A stretch of 64,000 nt of DNA. Source: DIGJ01 sp041821315. GTDB lineage: Bacteria; Bacillota; Clostridia; Lachnospirales; Lachnospiraceae. Position 1 is the first letter of the stretch, and each line of letters begins with the position of its first letter. A program made the translations under genes and the position numbers. The notes under the pieces were generated by a model that worked only from the letters and a program-made list of their open reading frames with translations, did no database searches and was not told where the DNA came from. The DNA is taken from positions 14,561 to 78,560 of the forward strand of contig JBGUEO010000020.1 in NCBI GenBank assembly GCA_041821315.1, given 5' to 3'. This document shows, in pieces, positions 53,099-61,861 of the stretch.

Positions 53099-55930
53099 AT
53101 GGCAGAAAAGAAAAAATACATTCAAATTCGTGGTGCAAAAGAGCACAATTTAAAAAATATTTCTTTAAAGATACCAAGAGATCAGTTTGTTGTTTTAACG
53201 GGACTTAGTGGCTCTGGAAAATCATCCCTTGCATTTGATACAATCTATGCGGAAGGCCAGAGACGTTATATGGAGTCACTGTCTTCTTATGCAAGACAGT
53301 TTTTAGGACAGATGGAAAAACCAAATGTAGAGAGCATTGAAGGGTTATCTCCGGCTATCTCCATTGATCAAAAATCAACCAATCGGAACCCTCGCTCTAC
53401 GGTAGGAACCGTAACTGAGATTTATGACTATTTCCGTCTGCTTTATGCACGTATTGGCATTCCACACTGTCCAAAATGTGGAAAAGTGATTAAAAAACAA
53501 ACAGTCGATCAGATGGTTGATGAGATTATGAAACTCCCAGAGCGCACGAAGATACAAATTATGGCGCCAGTAGTCCGTGGAAGAAAGGGTGAGCATACTA
53601 AAATTTTCTCAAATGCAAAAAAGAGTGGATACGTGCGAGTTCGGGTGGATGGAAATCTGTATGAGTTAGCAGAAGAAATCAAGATTGAGAAAAACAAGAA
53701 ACACACAATTGAAATTATCATTGACCGACTCGCGGTCAAAGAAGGAATTAATAAGCGTCTTGCAGATTCGATTGAGAGTGCACTAAAACTCTCCGATGGG
53801 CTTTTGGTGGTAGATATCATTGATGGAACACCACTGAACTTTAGTCAAAGCTTTTCTTGCCCAGACTGCGGGATTAGCATAGATGAGATTGAACCTAGAA
53901 ACTTTTCATTTAACAATCCGTTCGGAGCCTGTCCGGTGTGCCATGGAATCGGTGTAAAGATGGAGTTTGAAGAAGATTTGATTATTCCAGATAAATCGTT
54001 GAGTATAAATAAAGGAGCAATTGCTGCTATGGGATGGCAATCGGCAACCGACCCAACCAGCTATAGTGGATCTATTCTTGCTGCGCTTTCTAAGGAGTAT
54101 AAGTTTAGCTTAGATGAGCCATATGATCAGTTGCCAGAGTCGATACGTGATAAGATGATGCACGGTTTTGATAAGAGTATCAAGGTGCATTATAAAGGAA
54201 TGCGCGGAGAAGGGGTATACGATGTTATGTTTGAAGGACTCATTCGTAATTTGGAGCGTCGTTATCGTGAGACTGGTTCAGATAGCATCAAGCAAGAGTA
54301 CGAGACTTTTATGCGTGTTACGCCATGTAAGGATTGTGGTGGTAGACGATTGAAGCCAGAAGCACTTGCAGTAACGATTGGAGATAAGAATATATCGCAA
54401 ATAACTGGGTTTTCAATTGCAGATTTATCAAAGTTTATGGAACAACTTCAACTAAGCGATCGTCAGGAAAAGATCGGCGAGCTGGTATTAAAAGAAATCC
54501 ATTCACGAATTGGATTTTTAATGGATGTAGGCCTTGACTATCTGTCCTTGTCACGTGCGTCGGGTTCTCTTTCTGGTGGAGAGGCACAGCGTATCCGACT
54601 TGCAACGCAGATTGGGTCGGGTCTGGTGGGAGTTGCGTATATTTTAGATGAGCCAAGTATTGGACTTCATCAGCGTGACAATGATAAATTATTAAAGACG
54701 TTATATAATTTAAGAGATCTTGGAAATACCTTGATTGTAGTCGAACATGATGAAGATACCATGCTTGCGGCAGACTATATTGTGGATATTGGACCTGGAG
54801 CTGGAGAGCATGGTGGCGAAGTAATTGCAGAAGGTACGGCACAGCAGATTATGAAAAGCAAAAAGTCCATTACTGGTGCGTATTTAAGTGGCAGAATAAA
54901 GATTCCAATTCCGAAGGAAAGAAAACAACCAATTGGGTATTTAACCATTAAAGGTGCCAGAGAGAATAATCTAAAGAATGTGAATGTAAAAATCCCTCTT
55001 GGAATCATGGCCTGTATAACGGGAGTTTCTGGTTCTGGGAAGAGTTCACTTATCAATGAGATATTAAACAAAAAACTGTCCAGAGAATTGAACCGTGCCA
55101 GAGTGATTGCAGGAGCACATGATAGTATCGAGGGAATCGAACAACTTGACAAGGTTATTACGATTGATCAGTCTCCAATTGGGAGAACCCCTCGTTCCAA
55201 TCCGGCAACGTATACCGGAGTTTTTGATATGATTCGTGATTTGTTTGCCACAACACCGGATGCAAAGGCTATGGGATATAAAAAAGGACGATTTAGTTTT
55301 AATGTAAAGGGAGGCCGCTGTGAAGCGTGTGCAGGAGATGGCATTATTAAAATCGAAATGAATTTTTTGCCAGATATCTATGTGCCTTGTGAAGTTTGTG
55401 GAGGTAAACGCTATAATCGTGAAACGCTGGAAGTAAAATATAAGGGAAAAAGTATCTATGACATATTAGATATGACAGTAGAAGAAGCACTTACTTTCTT
55501 TGCACATATACCATCAATCCGTCGTAAAATGGAAACACTCAATGATGTAGGACTCTCATATGTTCGGCTCGGACAACCATCCACGACGTTATCGGGCGGA
55601 GAAGCACAGCGAATCAAGTTAGCGACCGAGCTAAGTAAGCGAAGCACGGGCAAGACAATCTATATTTTAGACGAACCAACAACCGGACTTCATTTTGCAG
55701 ATGTTCATAAGCTGATTGAAATATTACATCGTCTGTCCGAAGGGGGCAACTCAGTCATTGTAATTGAGCATAACCTAGATGTGATAAAGACCGCCGACTA
55801 TATTATCGATATGGGACCAGAAGGCGGTGATAAAGGTGGTATGGTTATTGCAGAGGGAACACCAGAGCAAGTTGCTTTGATGGAGCAGTCTTATACGGGG
55901 CAATATATTAAAAAGATGTTAGAAAAATAA
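53099..55930 (+). CDS. uvrA: Excinuclease ABC subunit A
   Basis: A 943-residue DNA-damage recognition ATPase with two ABC modules: Walker A GLSGSGKSS and GVSGSGKSS, signatures SLSGGEAQRIRLATQI and TLSGGEAQRIKLATEL. Zinc fingers: CPKCG near residue 120, CPDCG with CPVCHG, and the C-terminal CEACAGDGI with CEVCGGKRY. Length is normal. Start at 53099 (MAEKKK) is preferred, though GTG at 53090 is possible; the ribosome site AGAAAGAG is weak, consistent with coupling to uvrB. Confidence 0.98.
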   Translation: MAEKKKYIQIRGAKEHNLKNISLKIPRDQFVVLTGLSGSGKSSLAFDTIYAEGQRRYMESLSSYARQFLGQMEKPNVESIEGLSPAISIDQKSTNRNPRSTVGTVTEIYDYFRLLYARIGIPHCPKCGKVIKKQTVDQMVDEIMKLPERTKIQIMAPVVRGRKGEHTKIFSNAKKSGYVRVRVDGNLYELAEEIKIEKNKKHTIEIIIDRLAVKEGINKRLADSIESALKLSDGLLVVDIIDGTPLNFSQSFSCPDCGISIDEIEPRNFSFNNPFGACPVCHGIGVKMEFEEDLIIPDKSLSINKGAIAAMGWQSATDPTSYSGSILAALSKEYKFSLDEPYDQLPESIRDKMMHGFDKSIKVHYKGMRGEGVYDVMFEGLIRNLERRYRETGSDSIKQEYETFMRVTPCKDCGGRRLKPEALAVTIGDKNISQITGFSIADLSKFMEQLQLSDRQEKIGELVLKEIHSRIGFLMDVGLDYLSLSRASGSLSGGEAQRIRLATQIGSGLVGVAYILDEPSIGLHQRDNDKLLKTLYNLRDLGNTLIVVEHDEDTMLAADYIVDIGPGAGEHGGEVIAEGTAQQIMKSKKSITGAYLSGRIKIPIPKERKQPIGYLTIKGARENNLKNVNVKIPLGIMACITGVSGSGKSSLINEILNKKLSRELNRARVIAGAHDSIEGIEQLDKVITIDQSPIGRTPRSNPATYTGVFDMIRDLFATTPDAKAMGYKKGRFSFNVKGGRCEACAGDGIIKIEMNFLPDIYVPCEVCGGKRYNRETLEVKYKGKSIYDILDMTVEEALTFFAHIPSIRRKMETLNDVGLSYVRLGQPSTTLSGGEAQRIKLATELSKRSTGKTIYILDEPTTGLHFADVHKLIEILHRLSEGGNSVIVIEHNLDVIKTADYIIDMGPEGGDKGGMVIAEGTPEQVALMEQSYTGQYIKKMLEK

Positions 55931-55946
55931 GGAAGCAGGAGCGGTT

Positions 55947-56528
55947 ATGAGTTATCATTTTTTTGCAATGATGTCTAGAATGAAGTACATTGAGCGATGG
56001 GCGCTTATGCGCAATTCAGAACGGGAAAATATTAGTGAGCATTCTATGGAGGTAGCCATGATAGCTCATGCGTTGGCGGTCATTAGCAACGTACGTCTTA
56101 GCAATACATTGGATGCAGAAAAAGCCGCACTGATTGGATTATATCATGATAGTACGGAGATTATTACAGGGGATATGCCAACACCAGTAAAATACTATAG
56201 TGATGATATGAAAATGGCCTTTCGTGAAGTAGAAAAAGTTGCGGCCAACAAGCTTTTGGATATGCTGCCTATGGATATGCGTAGTTATTATGAGACTTTA
56301 TTTTTTAAAGAAGAATCAGATCAATATCTATGGAAACTCGTAAAAGCAGCGGATAAGATATCTGCATTGATTAAGTGCATCGAAGAGAGAAAAGCTGGAA
56401 ATACCGAGTTTTCCAGTGCATATCAGACACTATATGAAAGTATACAAAAAATGCAATTAAAAGAAATTGGTATCTTTATGAAGGAATTTTTGCCTTCTTA
56501 TGAAATGACATTGGATGAATTGAATTGA
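55947..56528 (+). CDS. yfbR: HD-domain 5'-deoxynucleotidase (YfbR-like)
   Basis: A 193-residue HD phosphohydrolase that dephosphorylates deoxynucleoside 5'-monophosphates. The metal-binding motif is split as usual: His in ENISEHSMEVA near residue 32, HD in GLYHDSTE near residue 70 and a distal Asp in KAADKISAL. The start FFAMMSRMKYIERWALMRN is diagnostic for the family. GGAAGCAGGAG precedes the ATG. It is 16 bp after uvrA and probably in the same operon, linking nucleotide pool control with repair. Confidence 0.9.
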   Translation: MSYHFFAMMSRMKYIERWALMRNSERENISEHSMEVAMIAHALAVISNVRLSNTLDAEKAALIGLYHDSTEIITGDMPTPVKYYSDDMKMAFREVEKVAANKLLDMLPMDMRSYYETLFFKEESDQYLWKLVKAADKISALIKCIEERKAGNTEFSSAYQTLYESIQKMQLKEIGIFMKEFLPSYEMTLDELN

Positions 56529-56575
56529 CACAAATAAACAAAGAAATCCATAAAAACAAAATAATTTTCTCCATG

Positions 56576-56601
56576 AAACCCCTTTGACAAATAAGGGGTT
56601 T
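56576..56601 (+). terminator. Hairpin between yfbR-like gene and guaA
   Basis: AAACCCCTT (56576-56584) and AAGGGGTTT (56593-56601) form a 9-bp stem with an 8-base loop. No T run follows, so termination is uncertain; it may be an mRNA structure or weak terminator. Confidence 0.4.
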
Positions 56602-56662
56602 ATGCATATGATAGAAGCAGTGATAGTACAAGAAAGTGAAATTAATCAATGGAGGTACAAGC

Positions 56663-58204
56663 GTGAAGAAAGAGTTAGTAATCGTTCTTGATTTTGGAGG
56701 GCAGTACAATCAGTTAATTGCAAGAAGAGTAAGAGAATGCAACGTTTATTGTGAAGTACATCCTTACAATATGAGCCTGGATACCCTAAAGGATATGAAT
56801 CCAAAAGGAATTATATTTACAGGAGGTCCAAACAGTGTTTATGGAGTCGATTCTCCGCTCTGTGGCAAGGAAATATTCGAACTTGGGATACCAATCCTTG
56901 GTATCTGTTATGGCTCACAGCTAATGTCCTATATATTAGGCGGAACTGTGGCAACTGCTCCAGTTAGTGAATACGGCAAGACAGAAGTAGAAGTAGATAC
57001 CACTTCCAAGTTATTTGATGGCGTTTCTCAAAAGACAATTTGTTGGATGAGTCATACCGATTATATTGAACAAGCACCAAGTGAATTTAAGGTAATCGCA
57101 CATACACCAGTCTGCCCAGTAGCTGCAATGGAAAACCCAGAAAAGAAGCTTTATGCAGTACAGTTTCATCCTGAGGTTATGCATACGGCTGAGGGAATGA
57201 AGATGCTCGCTAACTTCGTTTACAAGTTATGTGGTTGCAGTGGTGATTGGAAGATGGATTCATTTGTTGAAAAGACGATTGAAGAAGTGAGAGCAAAGGT
57301 AGGAGATGGAAAGGTTCTTTGTGCCCTATCGGGTGGAGTAGATTCATCAGTAGCATCGGTACTCTTATCCAAAGCCATTGGCAAACAACTTACTTGTGTC
57401 TTTGTGGATCATGGTTTACTTCGTAAAAACGAAGGGGATGAAGTAGAAGCGGTATTTGGACCAGATGGTCCTTATGATCTGAATTTTATCCGTGTGAATG
57501 CACAAGAGCGCTTTTATAAAAAGCTTGCAGGAGTAGAAGAACCAGAACAAAAACGTAAAATTATTGGGGAAGAATTTATTCGTGTCTTTGAAGAGGAAGC
57601 AAAAAAAATTGGTACAGTAGACTTCCTTGTGCAAGGAACCATCTACCCAGATGTTATTGAGAGTGGACTTGGTGATTCTGCCGTTATCAAATCCCACCAT
57701 AATGTAGGCGGACTTCCAGATTATGTTGATTTTAAGGAAATTATTGAACCGCTTCGTCTTCTATTTAAAGATGAAGTGCGCAAAGCAGGATTGGAACTTG
57801 GCATACCAGAGTATCTTGTATTCCGTCAGCCTTTTCCAGGACCAGGGCTTGGCATCCGTATCATTGGAGATGTAACGGCGGAAAAAGTAAGGATCGTGCA
57901 AGATGCAGACTATATCTATCGGGAAGAAATCAAAAATGCTGGTATCGATAAAGATCTCGGGCAGTACTTTGCAGCACTTACCAACATGCGAAGCGTGGGA
58001 GTCATGGGGGATGAACGTACCTATGATTATGCCATTGCACTGCGTGCCGTAACGACCAGCGACTTCATGACCGCAGAAAGCGCAGATATCCCTTGGGAAG
58101 TACTAGGTAAGGTGACAAGCCGAATTATAAATGAAGTAAAAGGGGTTAACCGGGTTATGTATGATTGCACGGGGAAACCACCAGCTACGATTGAGTTTGA
58201 GTAG
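56663..58204 (+). CDS. guaA: GMP synthase (glutamine-hydrolysing)
   Basis: A 513-residue enzyme making GMP from XMP, glutamine and ATP. The N-terminal class I amidotransferase has the nucleophile Cys in GICYGSQ and the His/Glu pair in FHPEV. The ATP pyrophosphatase part has the P-loop SGGVDSS near residue 225 and the C-terminal dimerisation region ends in PPATIEFE. Start GTG at 56663 has GGAGG six to seven bases upstream and gives the normal length. No purine riboswitch was recognised upstream. Its 3' end is a known integration site, and an integrase gene follows. Confidence 0.98.
   Translation: MKKELVIVLDFGGQYNQLIARRVRECNVYCEVHPYNMSLDTLKDMNPKGIIFTGGPNSVYGVDSPLCGKEIFELGIPILGICYGSQLMSYILGGTVATAPVSEYGKTEVEVDTTSKLFDGVSQKTICWMSHTDYIEQAPSEFKVIAHTPVCPVAAMENPEKKLYAVQFHPEVMHTAEGMKMLANFVYKLCGCSGDWKMDSFVEKTIEEVRAKVGDGKVLCALSGGVDSSVASVLLSKAIGKQLTCVFVDHGLLRKNEGDEVEAVFGPDGPYDLNFIRVNAQERFYKKLAGVEEPEQKRKIIGEEFIRVFEEEAKKIGTVDFLVQGTIYPDVIESGLGDSAVIKSHHNVGGLPDYVDFKEIIEPLRLLFKDEVRKAGLELGIPEYLVFRQPFPGPGLGIRIIGDVTAEKVRIVQDADYIYREEIKNAGIDKDLGQYFAALTNMRSVGVMGDERTYDYAIALRAVTTSDFMTAESADIPWEVLGKVTSRIINEVKGVNRVMYDCTGKPPATIEFE
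58175..58204. other. Probable attachment site in the 3' end of guaA
   Basis: The conserved last codons of guaA (encoding KPPATIEFE) are used as attB by many integrative elements, which rebuild the gene end on insertion. Here an integrase gene faces guaA immediately downstream and guaA is intact, consistent with an att junction in this stretch. The matching repeat at the far end lies outside the window, so core limits cannot be set. Confidence 0.5.
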
Positions 58205-58210
58205 ATGTCG

Positions 58211-58256
58211 AAGCCCCAAGAACCTAGTAAAATCAATGGTTCTTGGGGCTTTGTTT
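58211..58256 (+). terminator. Terminator after guaA
   Basis: AAGCCCCAAGAACC (58211-58224) pairs perfectly with GGTTCTTGGGGCTT (58238-58251), followed by TTGTTTT. Confidence 0.85.
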
Positions 58257-58263
58257 TGCTAAT

Positions 58264-58281
58264 TGACACCCAACTGACACC
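58264..58281. repeat. TGACACC direct repeats next to the integrase gene
   Basis: TGACACC occurs at 58264-58270 and 58275-58281, 11 bp apart, between guaA and the integrase stop codon. Short direct repeats in this position are often integrase arm-type binding sites. Confidence 0.45.
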
Positions 58282-58294
58282 AAAATTTAAAAAG

Positions 58295-59683
58295 TCATAA
58301 ATATTGCACTGGCAAACCTTTACTTGAAAAGCAGAATATAATTTCTTTGCTGAGTTCAAAATATCCTTCTTTCATCATAACAATAAAAGCTTCGGTTGGT
58401 TCTACTATAACATTACTTTCATCTTCGTAAGATATTACAGTATTGTCAAATGATAATCTATCCACAATTTCTTTTACTTTTCTTTTACTATTCCACATTA
58501 TAATATCATCGCGTTCATAGGTGTTGTAGTTTGGAAGGTTCTTTTTAATTTCGCCCAATAGACTAAGCATCTGATCCTCTGCAGAGTGATTCGTGGTAAT
58601 CCCATTTAAGTTCACTTCCTGTAAACCATAGGCAATCTGTTTTCCTTTATCTGGATATAAATGTGCATATGTGTTCCAGGTTGTCTGCACCGTTTTGTGC
58701 CCAAGACGTTCTGATATCATTAAGATATTGAATCCCATCTCAATTAATAGAGAGACATGGGAATGCCTTAAATCATGTACCCTGATAATATTCAAATCTG
58801 CCATATTTGCTACACGTTTTATTTCTTTTAAGAGAAATGACTTTGTGAACATAAATAGTCGATCAGTCTGTTGTAGACCATAAAGACCAGATGCATAGTC
58901 CTGCACTTCATTATATAAAAACTCTGGTATGGCAATGCACCTTACACTTGGTTCATTTTTAGGATCCTTTATAATCTGAACACCTTTAACAACTGCAAAA
59001 CTCTTATCAATGTTTAGTTTTAGGTTAGGCAGAAAATCTGCGAGCGTGAGCGCCAACAATTCTCCCTCACGTATTCCTGTCCAGAATAAAATGTCAAAGG
59101 CAACTTTGGCGGCTGACTTATCTGCATATCCTATGAATAACTTAAATTCATCCAAAGTCCATATCTGCATAACGTCGGCTTCGCTTTTCCCCATACTCCC
59201 AGCATTTGTGCAAGGATTTGAAGGAAGCTTGTAATATCTGCACGCATAATTCATCACAGCAGATAATTCATTGTTCATAGACTTTAGATATGTAGGAGCA
59301 TACCCATCTTTATCGGGATATTTATCATATCCCTGTTTTTTAATCCAGCTTTGCCAGTTGAGAACATCTAATTCGTCTATTTGATTTATTGATTTATCTT
59401 TGAAGAACGGAATTATTTTTCCCTCAAATGTACCTCTTTTTCTCTCTGCTGTCGTAACGTCAATTTTTTTGTTATCTACAAAGTCAGCTAAATAGTTTTC
59501 AACAAGAGCAGAGAAAGCAATATCGGAAGAATGCACGAACTTTGCTTTGAAATCAATCTCGAACTTATTTGCGTCTCCTTTTTTAGAAAACCCGCGTTTT
59601 GTCTTTTGTTTCCAATCACCAAGCCAGTTTTTATATTTGAATTTTGAGGTCCATGTTCCGTTATCCTCTTTATAAGCAGGCAC
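58295..59683 (-). CDS. int: Tyrosine-type integrase of the guaA element
   Basis: A 462-residue phage-family site-specific recombinase. An arm-binding-like N-terminus (about 1-50), a core-binding SAM-like domain (about 55-155) and the catalytic domain follow. Catalytic residues are visible: Arg205 (TGIREGE), His303 and Arg306 (HDLRHSH), His329 (RLGHK) and Tyr339 (NTYAHL). About 100 residues after the catalytic Tyr are longer than usual and unassigned. GGAGG precedes the start on the minus strand. It faces the 3' end of guaA and would drive integration there. It is downstream of three other minus-strand element genes. Confidence 0.93.
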   Translation of the reverse strand: MPAYKEDNGTWTSKFKYKNWLGDWKQKTKRGFSKKGDANKFEIDFKAKFVHSSDIAFSALVENYLADFVDNKKIDVTTAERKRGTFEGKIIPFFKDKSINQIDELDVLNWQSWIKKQGYDKYPDKDGYAPTYLKSMNNELSAVMNYACRYYKLPSNPCTNAGSMGKSEADVMQIWTLDEFKLFIGYADKSAAKVAFDILFWTGIREGELLALTLADFLPNLKLNIDKSFAVVKGVQIIKDPKNEPSVRCIAIPEFLYNEVQDYASGLYGLQQTDRLFMFTKSFLLKEIKRVANMADLNIIRVHDLRHSHVSLLIEMGFNILMISERLGHKTVQTTWNTYAHLYPDKGKQIAYGLQEVNLNGITTNHSAEDQMLSLLGEIKKNLPNYNTYERDDIIMWNSKRKVKEIVDRLSFDNTVISYEDESNVIVEPTEAFIVMMKEGYFELSKEIIFCFSSKGLPVQYL

Positions 59684-59696
59684 GTTACCACCTCCT

Positions 59697-60038
59697 TCAT
59701 TTATCTTTTTGGTAGTTATAAGACTTTTCCATAGCTTCTAATGTGAGCATATCAATGTCTTTTGCTGATAGGACACCATTATTTTTACTTTTAGTCCTAA
59801 GTCTGTAGAATTCGTTCCTAGATAATTCATCTAATTTTGATAAACGTTCCTTTATTTCATGTTCAAATTCTTCATCGTATATATTATCATCATCATTTGC
59901 TTTTATCTGCAGATCATCCATGACTTTCTGCCGAAGTCCGTTCAAGACTTTTGCAGAGCGGGAATAATATTTTTTTGTTCCTTCATATTCCCTTGCGGTT
60001 TCGGTTATCATTTGTGACGTATGATTAGGATTATTCAT
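59697..60038 (-). CDS. Hypothetical element protein
   Basis: A 113-residue highly charged, helical protein without recognised motif; it starts MNNPNHTSQMITETAREYEG. GGAGG lies eight bases before the start at 60038, giving good support for translation. It lies between the integrase and YbjQ-like genes in what seems one minus-strand operon, 13 bp from the integrase start. It could be a small recombination or control factor, but nothing in the sequence shows this. Confidence 0.65.
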   Translation of the reverse strand: MNNPNHTSQMITETAREYEGTKKYYSRSAKVLNGLRQKVMDDLQIKANDDDNIYDEEFEHEIKERLSKLDELSRNEFYRLRTKSKNNGVLSAKDIDMLTLEAMEKSYNYQKDK

Positions 60039-60052
60039 AATAAATACCTCCA

Positions 60053-60601
60053 CTATTTTTCATTTATTGCTATTGCTTTTGCAGCGGTTCCATTTACGGA
60101 TACTCCTATCATATCTCTGGAAAAAGTCATAAATTCGTAGGATATTCCTATAATTGAATTGCCACCTAAAGCTACTGAATCTTTTATCATATCCATAAGA
60201 GCCGCTTTTTTAGCTAATTTAATTTTATCTGAATATTCTGGAACAGATGCGCCAAAAAAATCAGATATGGAAGCGGAAACGTCAGAAAAATATCCGGTAC
60301 CTATGACTGTTTCCCCAGATACAAGTCCAAGGTAATTATCAATTTTGAAACCATCGAAATCATATCCGGTTGTTAGCATATGATTTTTAAAACGGGTTGC
60401 TTGCTCAGCTAATATTCTTTTTTGCTGTTTAAGTTTTTCATTTTCGGTTTCTTGTTTCTTTTGCTCTAGTATCCGCTGTTGCTGTTTCTTTTCAGCAACG
60501 TATACTTTTTCAGATTCTTTTATCTGGTATCCGCAGTTGAAGCATATTCCGCCGATAAACATATCTTCTGTAAATTCGTGACCACAATTCACACAATTCA
60601 T
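60053..60601 (-). CDS. YbjQ-like (UPF0145) protein with N-terminal zinc ribbon
   Basis: A 182-residue soluble protein. The N-terminus has a zinc ribbon, CVNCGHEF then CFNCGYQ (CxxC...CxxC). A Gln/Lys-rich coiled coil (about 30-65) follows, and the C-terminal ~105 residues match the YbjQ/UPF0145 fold (GLVSGETVIGTGYFSDV and GGNSIIGISYEFMTF). YbjQ function is unknown. This fused form is common as accessory cargo of clostridial mobile elements. It sits in the element's minus-strand operon between the repressor and integrase. Confidence 0.75.
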   Translation of the reverse strand: MNCVNCGHEFTEDMFIGGICFNCGYQIKESEKVYVAEKKQQQRILEQKKQETENEKLKQQKRILAEQATRFKNHMLTTGYDFDGFKIDNYLGLVSGETVIGTGYFSDVSASISDFFGASVPEYSDKIKLAKKAALMDMIKDSVALGGNSIIGISYEFMTFSRDMIGVSVNGTAAKAIAINEK

Positions 60602-60640
60602 TTCAAAACCCTTTCCAGCCCCGGTACCATTCGAGGCTTA

Positions 60641-61459
60641 TTATTTTCCAACTGCTTTCTTAGTATCTGCTGCAACAGATTCTTCATATCGTTGTTCTTT
60701 TGACAGTTCTTTTAATTTTCCTATTATAATATCTTGGTTATCATCATTTAAACGTCTGAACTCGGATAGCAATTTTTCGTCAATATCTTTTGATATGCAA
60801 AATAAATAATCGATAGATACATCTAGAAAGTTTGCCAATTTTATTACAGTATCCATGTGAGGTATAAAACCATATGTAACCATGTTATATACTTCATTAT
60901 TGGAAAGAGAAAGTATGCTTCCCAGCATAGAATATCCTTCACTTACTTCATAACCAGATTTCAATAGGAGTTCGTTTATTCTGTCCGATATTTTTAAATT
61001 GTATTTAAAAGGTATAACACCATTCAAATCTTTATCTCTATTTTTTCCACTGATTCCTATTAGGTAGTCAGTGGAAATACAGCATAATTCGGAAAGTTTT
61101 AATAATATTTCTAATGAAGGCATTGTTTTACCACATAGTATATCAGAAAAATCTTTTGAAGATATCCCTAATCGAACTGCCAGTTCATCATAAGAATATT
61201 CTGAATTTTTGAGACAAACTCCAAAACTACTGTATTTTTCGTGAAGTGGAATAACCGTTTCGTCTTTTGAATCTGAATAACATAGTAAGTAATCAGTAGA
61301 AACTGAAAAAATGTTTGCTAATTTCAATATCGTCTCTGCTGTTAGGGGTACTTTTTCAGACTCATATTTTGATATTGCAGCATCTTTTACGCTAAGTAGC
61401 TTTCCAAGTTCTGCTTGTGTCATTCCCCTTTCTTCTCGTAATGGTTTAATTCGGTTCAT
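60641..61459 (-). CDS. Element repressor with three HTH_XRE units
   Basis: A 272-residue regulator built from three similar XRE-type units. Unit 1 (about 1-60) is a clear HTH: MTQAELGKLLSVKDAAISKY. Unit 2 (about 75-135) reads YDELAVRLGISSKDFSDILC, and unit 3 (about 150-220) is more diverged. Each unit ends in a copy of the same tail: STDYLL, STDYLI, SIDYLF. The start at 61459 has AGGAGGTGAT upstream. It is divergent from the Cro-like gene at 61623, the usual layout of a lysogeny-type switch. Likely operators are the TTTCC-N5-GGAAA palindromes between them. Confidence 0.85.
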   Translation of the reverse strand: MNRIKPLREERGMTQAELGKLLSVKDAAISKYESEKVPLTAETILKLANIFSVSTDYLLCYSDSKDETVIPLHEKYSSFGVCLKNSEYSYDELAVRLGISSKDFSDILCGKTMPSLEILLKLSELCCISTDYLIGISGKNRDKDLNGVIPFKYNLKISDRINELLLKSGYEVSEGYSMLGSILSLSNNEVYNMVTYGFIPHMDTVIKLANFLDVSIDYLFCISKDIDEKLLSEFRRLNDDNQDIIIGKLKELSKEQRYEESVAADTKKAVGK

Positions 61460-61492
61460 CATATCACCTCCTAGTCATAATAAATATAGCAT

Positions 61493-61604
61493 TTTCCATG
61501 CAGGAAATAAACAAAGTTTCCTAACTGGAAGAAAAAATAAAAAAACCATTGACTTTCCTGATGGGAAAATGTAATATTAGTACATAAACTTTCCTAGCAG
61601 GAAA
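61493..61604. promoter_or_regulatory. Operator array in the divergent control region of the element
   Basis: Four copies of TTTCC-N5-GGAAA lie between the divergent regulators: 61493-61507, 61517-61531 (last base differs), 61554-61568 and 61590-61604. A fifth, TTTCCTGATGGGATG, is at 61814-61828 before the next gene. They are the likely binding sites of the three-HTH repressor and/or the Cro-like protein. Confidence 0.75.
61549..61577 (+). promoter_or_regulatory. Rightward promoter of the element early genes
   Basis: TTGACT (61549-61554), a 17-bp spacer and TAATAT (61572-61577). The operator at 61554-61568 fills the spacer, so a bound repressor would block polymerase directly. Confidence 0.6.
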
Positions 61605-61622
61605 GAAAGGAGGCAAATATAA

Positions 61623-61811
61623 ATGAGCGAATGTTTGAAAGAACTACGAAAAAAACATAATTTAACTCAAAGAAACATGTCTGATGCACTCGGTTTAAAA
61701 ACGGTTTCCGCATATAGCAAAAAAGAAAATGGAAAATCTCCACTTTCCTTAAAGGAAGCAAAAATTATTTCAGAGTATATCAATGAGCCTATTGATTCTT
61801 TTTGCCCTTAA
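61623..61811 (+). CDS. Small XRE-family HTH protein (Cro-like)
   Basis: A 62-residue protein that is almost entirely one HTH_XRE domain: LRKKHNLTQRNMSDALGLKT then VSAYSKKENGKSPLSLKEA. AGAAAGGAGG precedes the ATG. It is the first rightward gene, divergent from the three-HTH repressor, and its promoter carries the shared operators. The role by analogy is a Cro or antagonist regulator. An imperfect operator-like sequence at 61744-61758 within the gene was not counted. Confidence 0.8.
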   Translation: MSECLKELRKKHNLTQRNMSDALGLKTVSAYSKKENGKSPLSLKEAKIISEYINEPIDSFCP

Positions 61812-61861
61812 ACTTTCCTGATGGGATGATTTAATTATAAATTAAGGAGGCATAGAAATAA

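Noticed and set aside
56529..56662. Possible purine riboswitch before guaA.
   Set aside because: No conserved purine-aptamer core sequences were found; only a simple hairpin without T run is present.
61744..61758. TTTCC-TTAAA-GGAAG inside the Cro-like gene, similar to the operators.
   Set aside because: It lies within coding sequence, has an end mismatch and an A/T spacer unlike the others; it could be chance.
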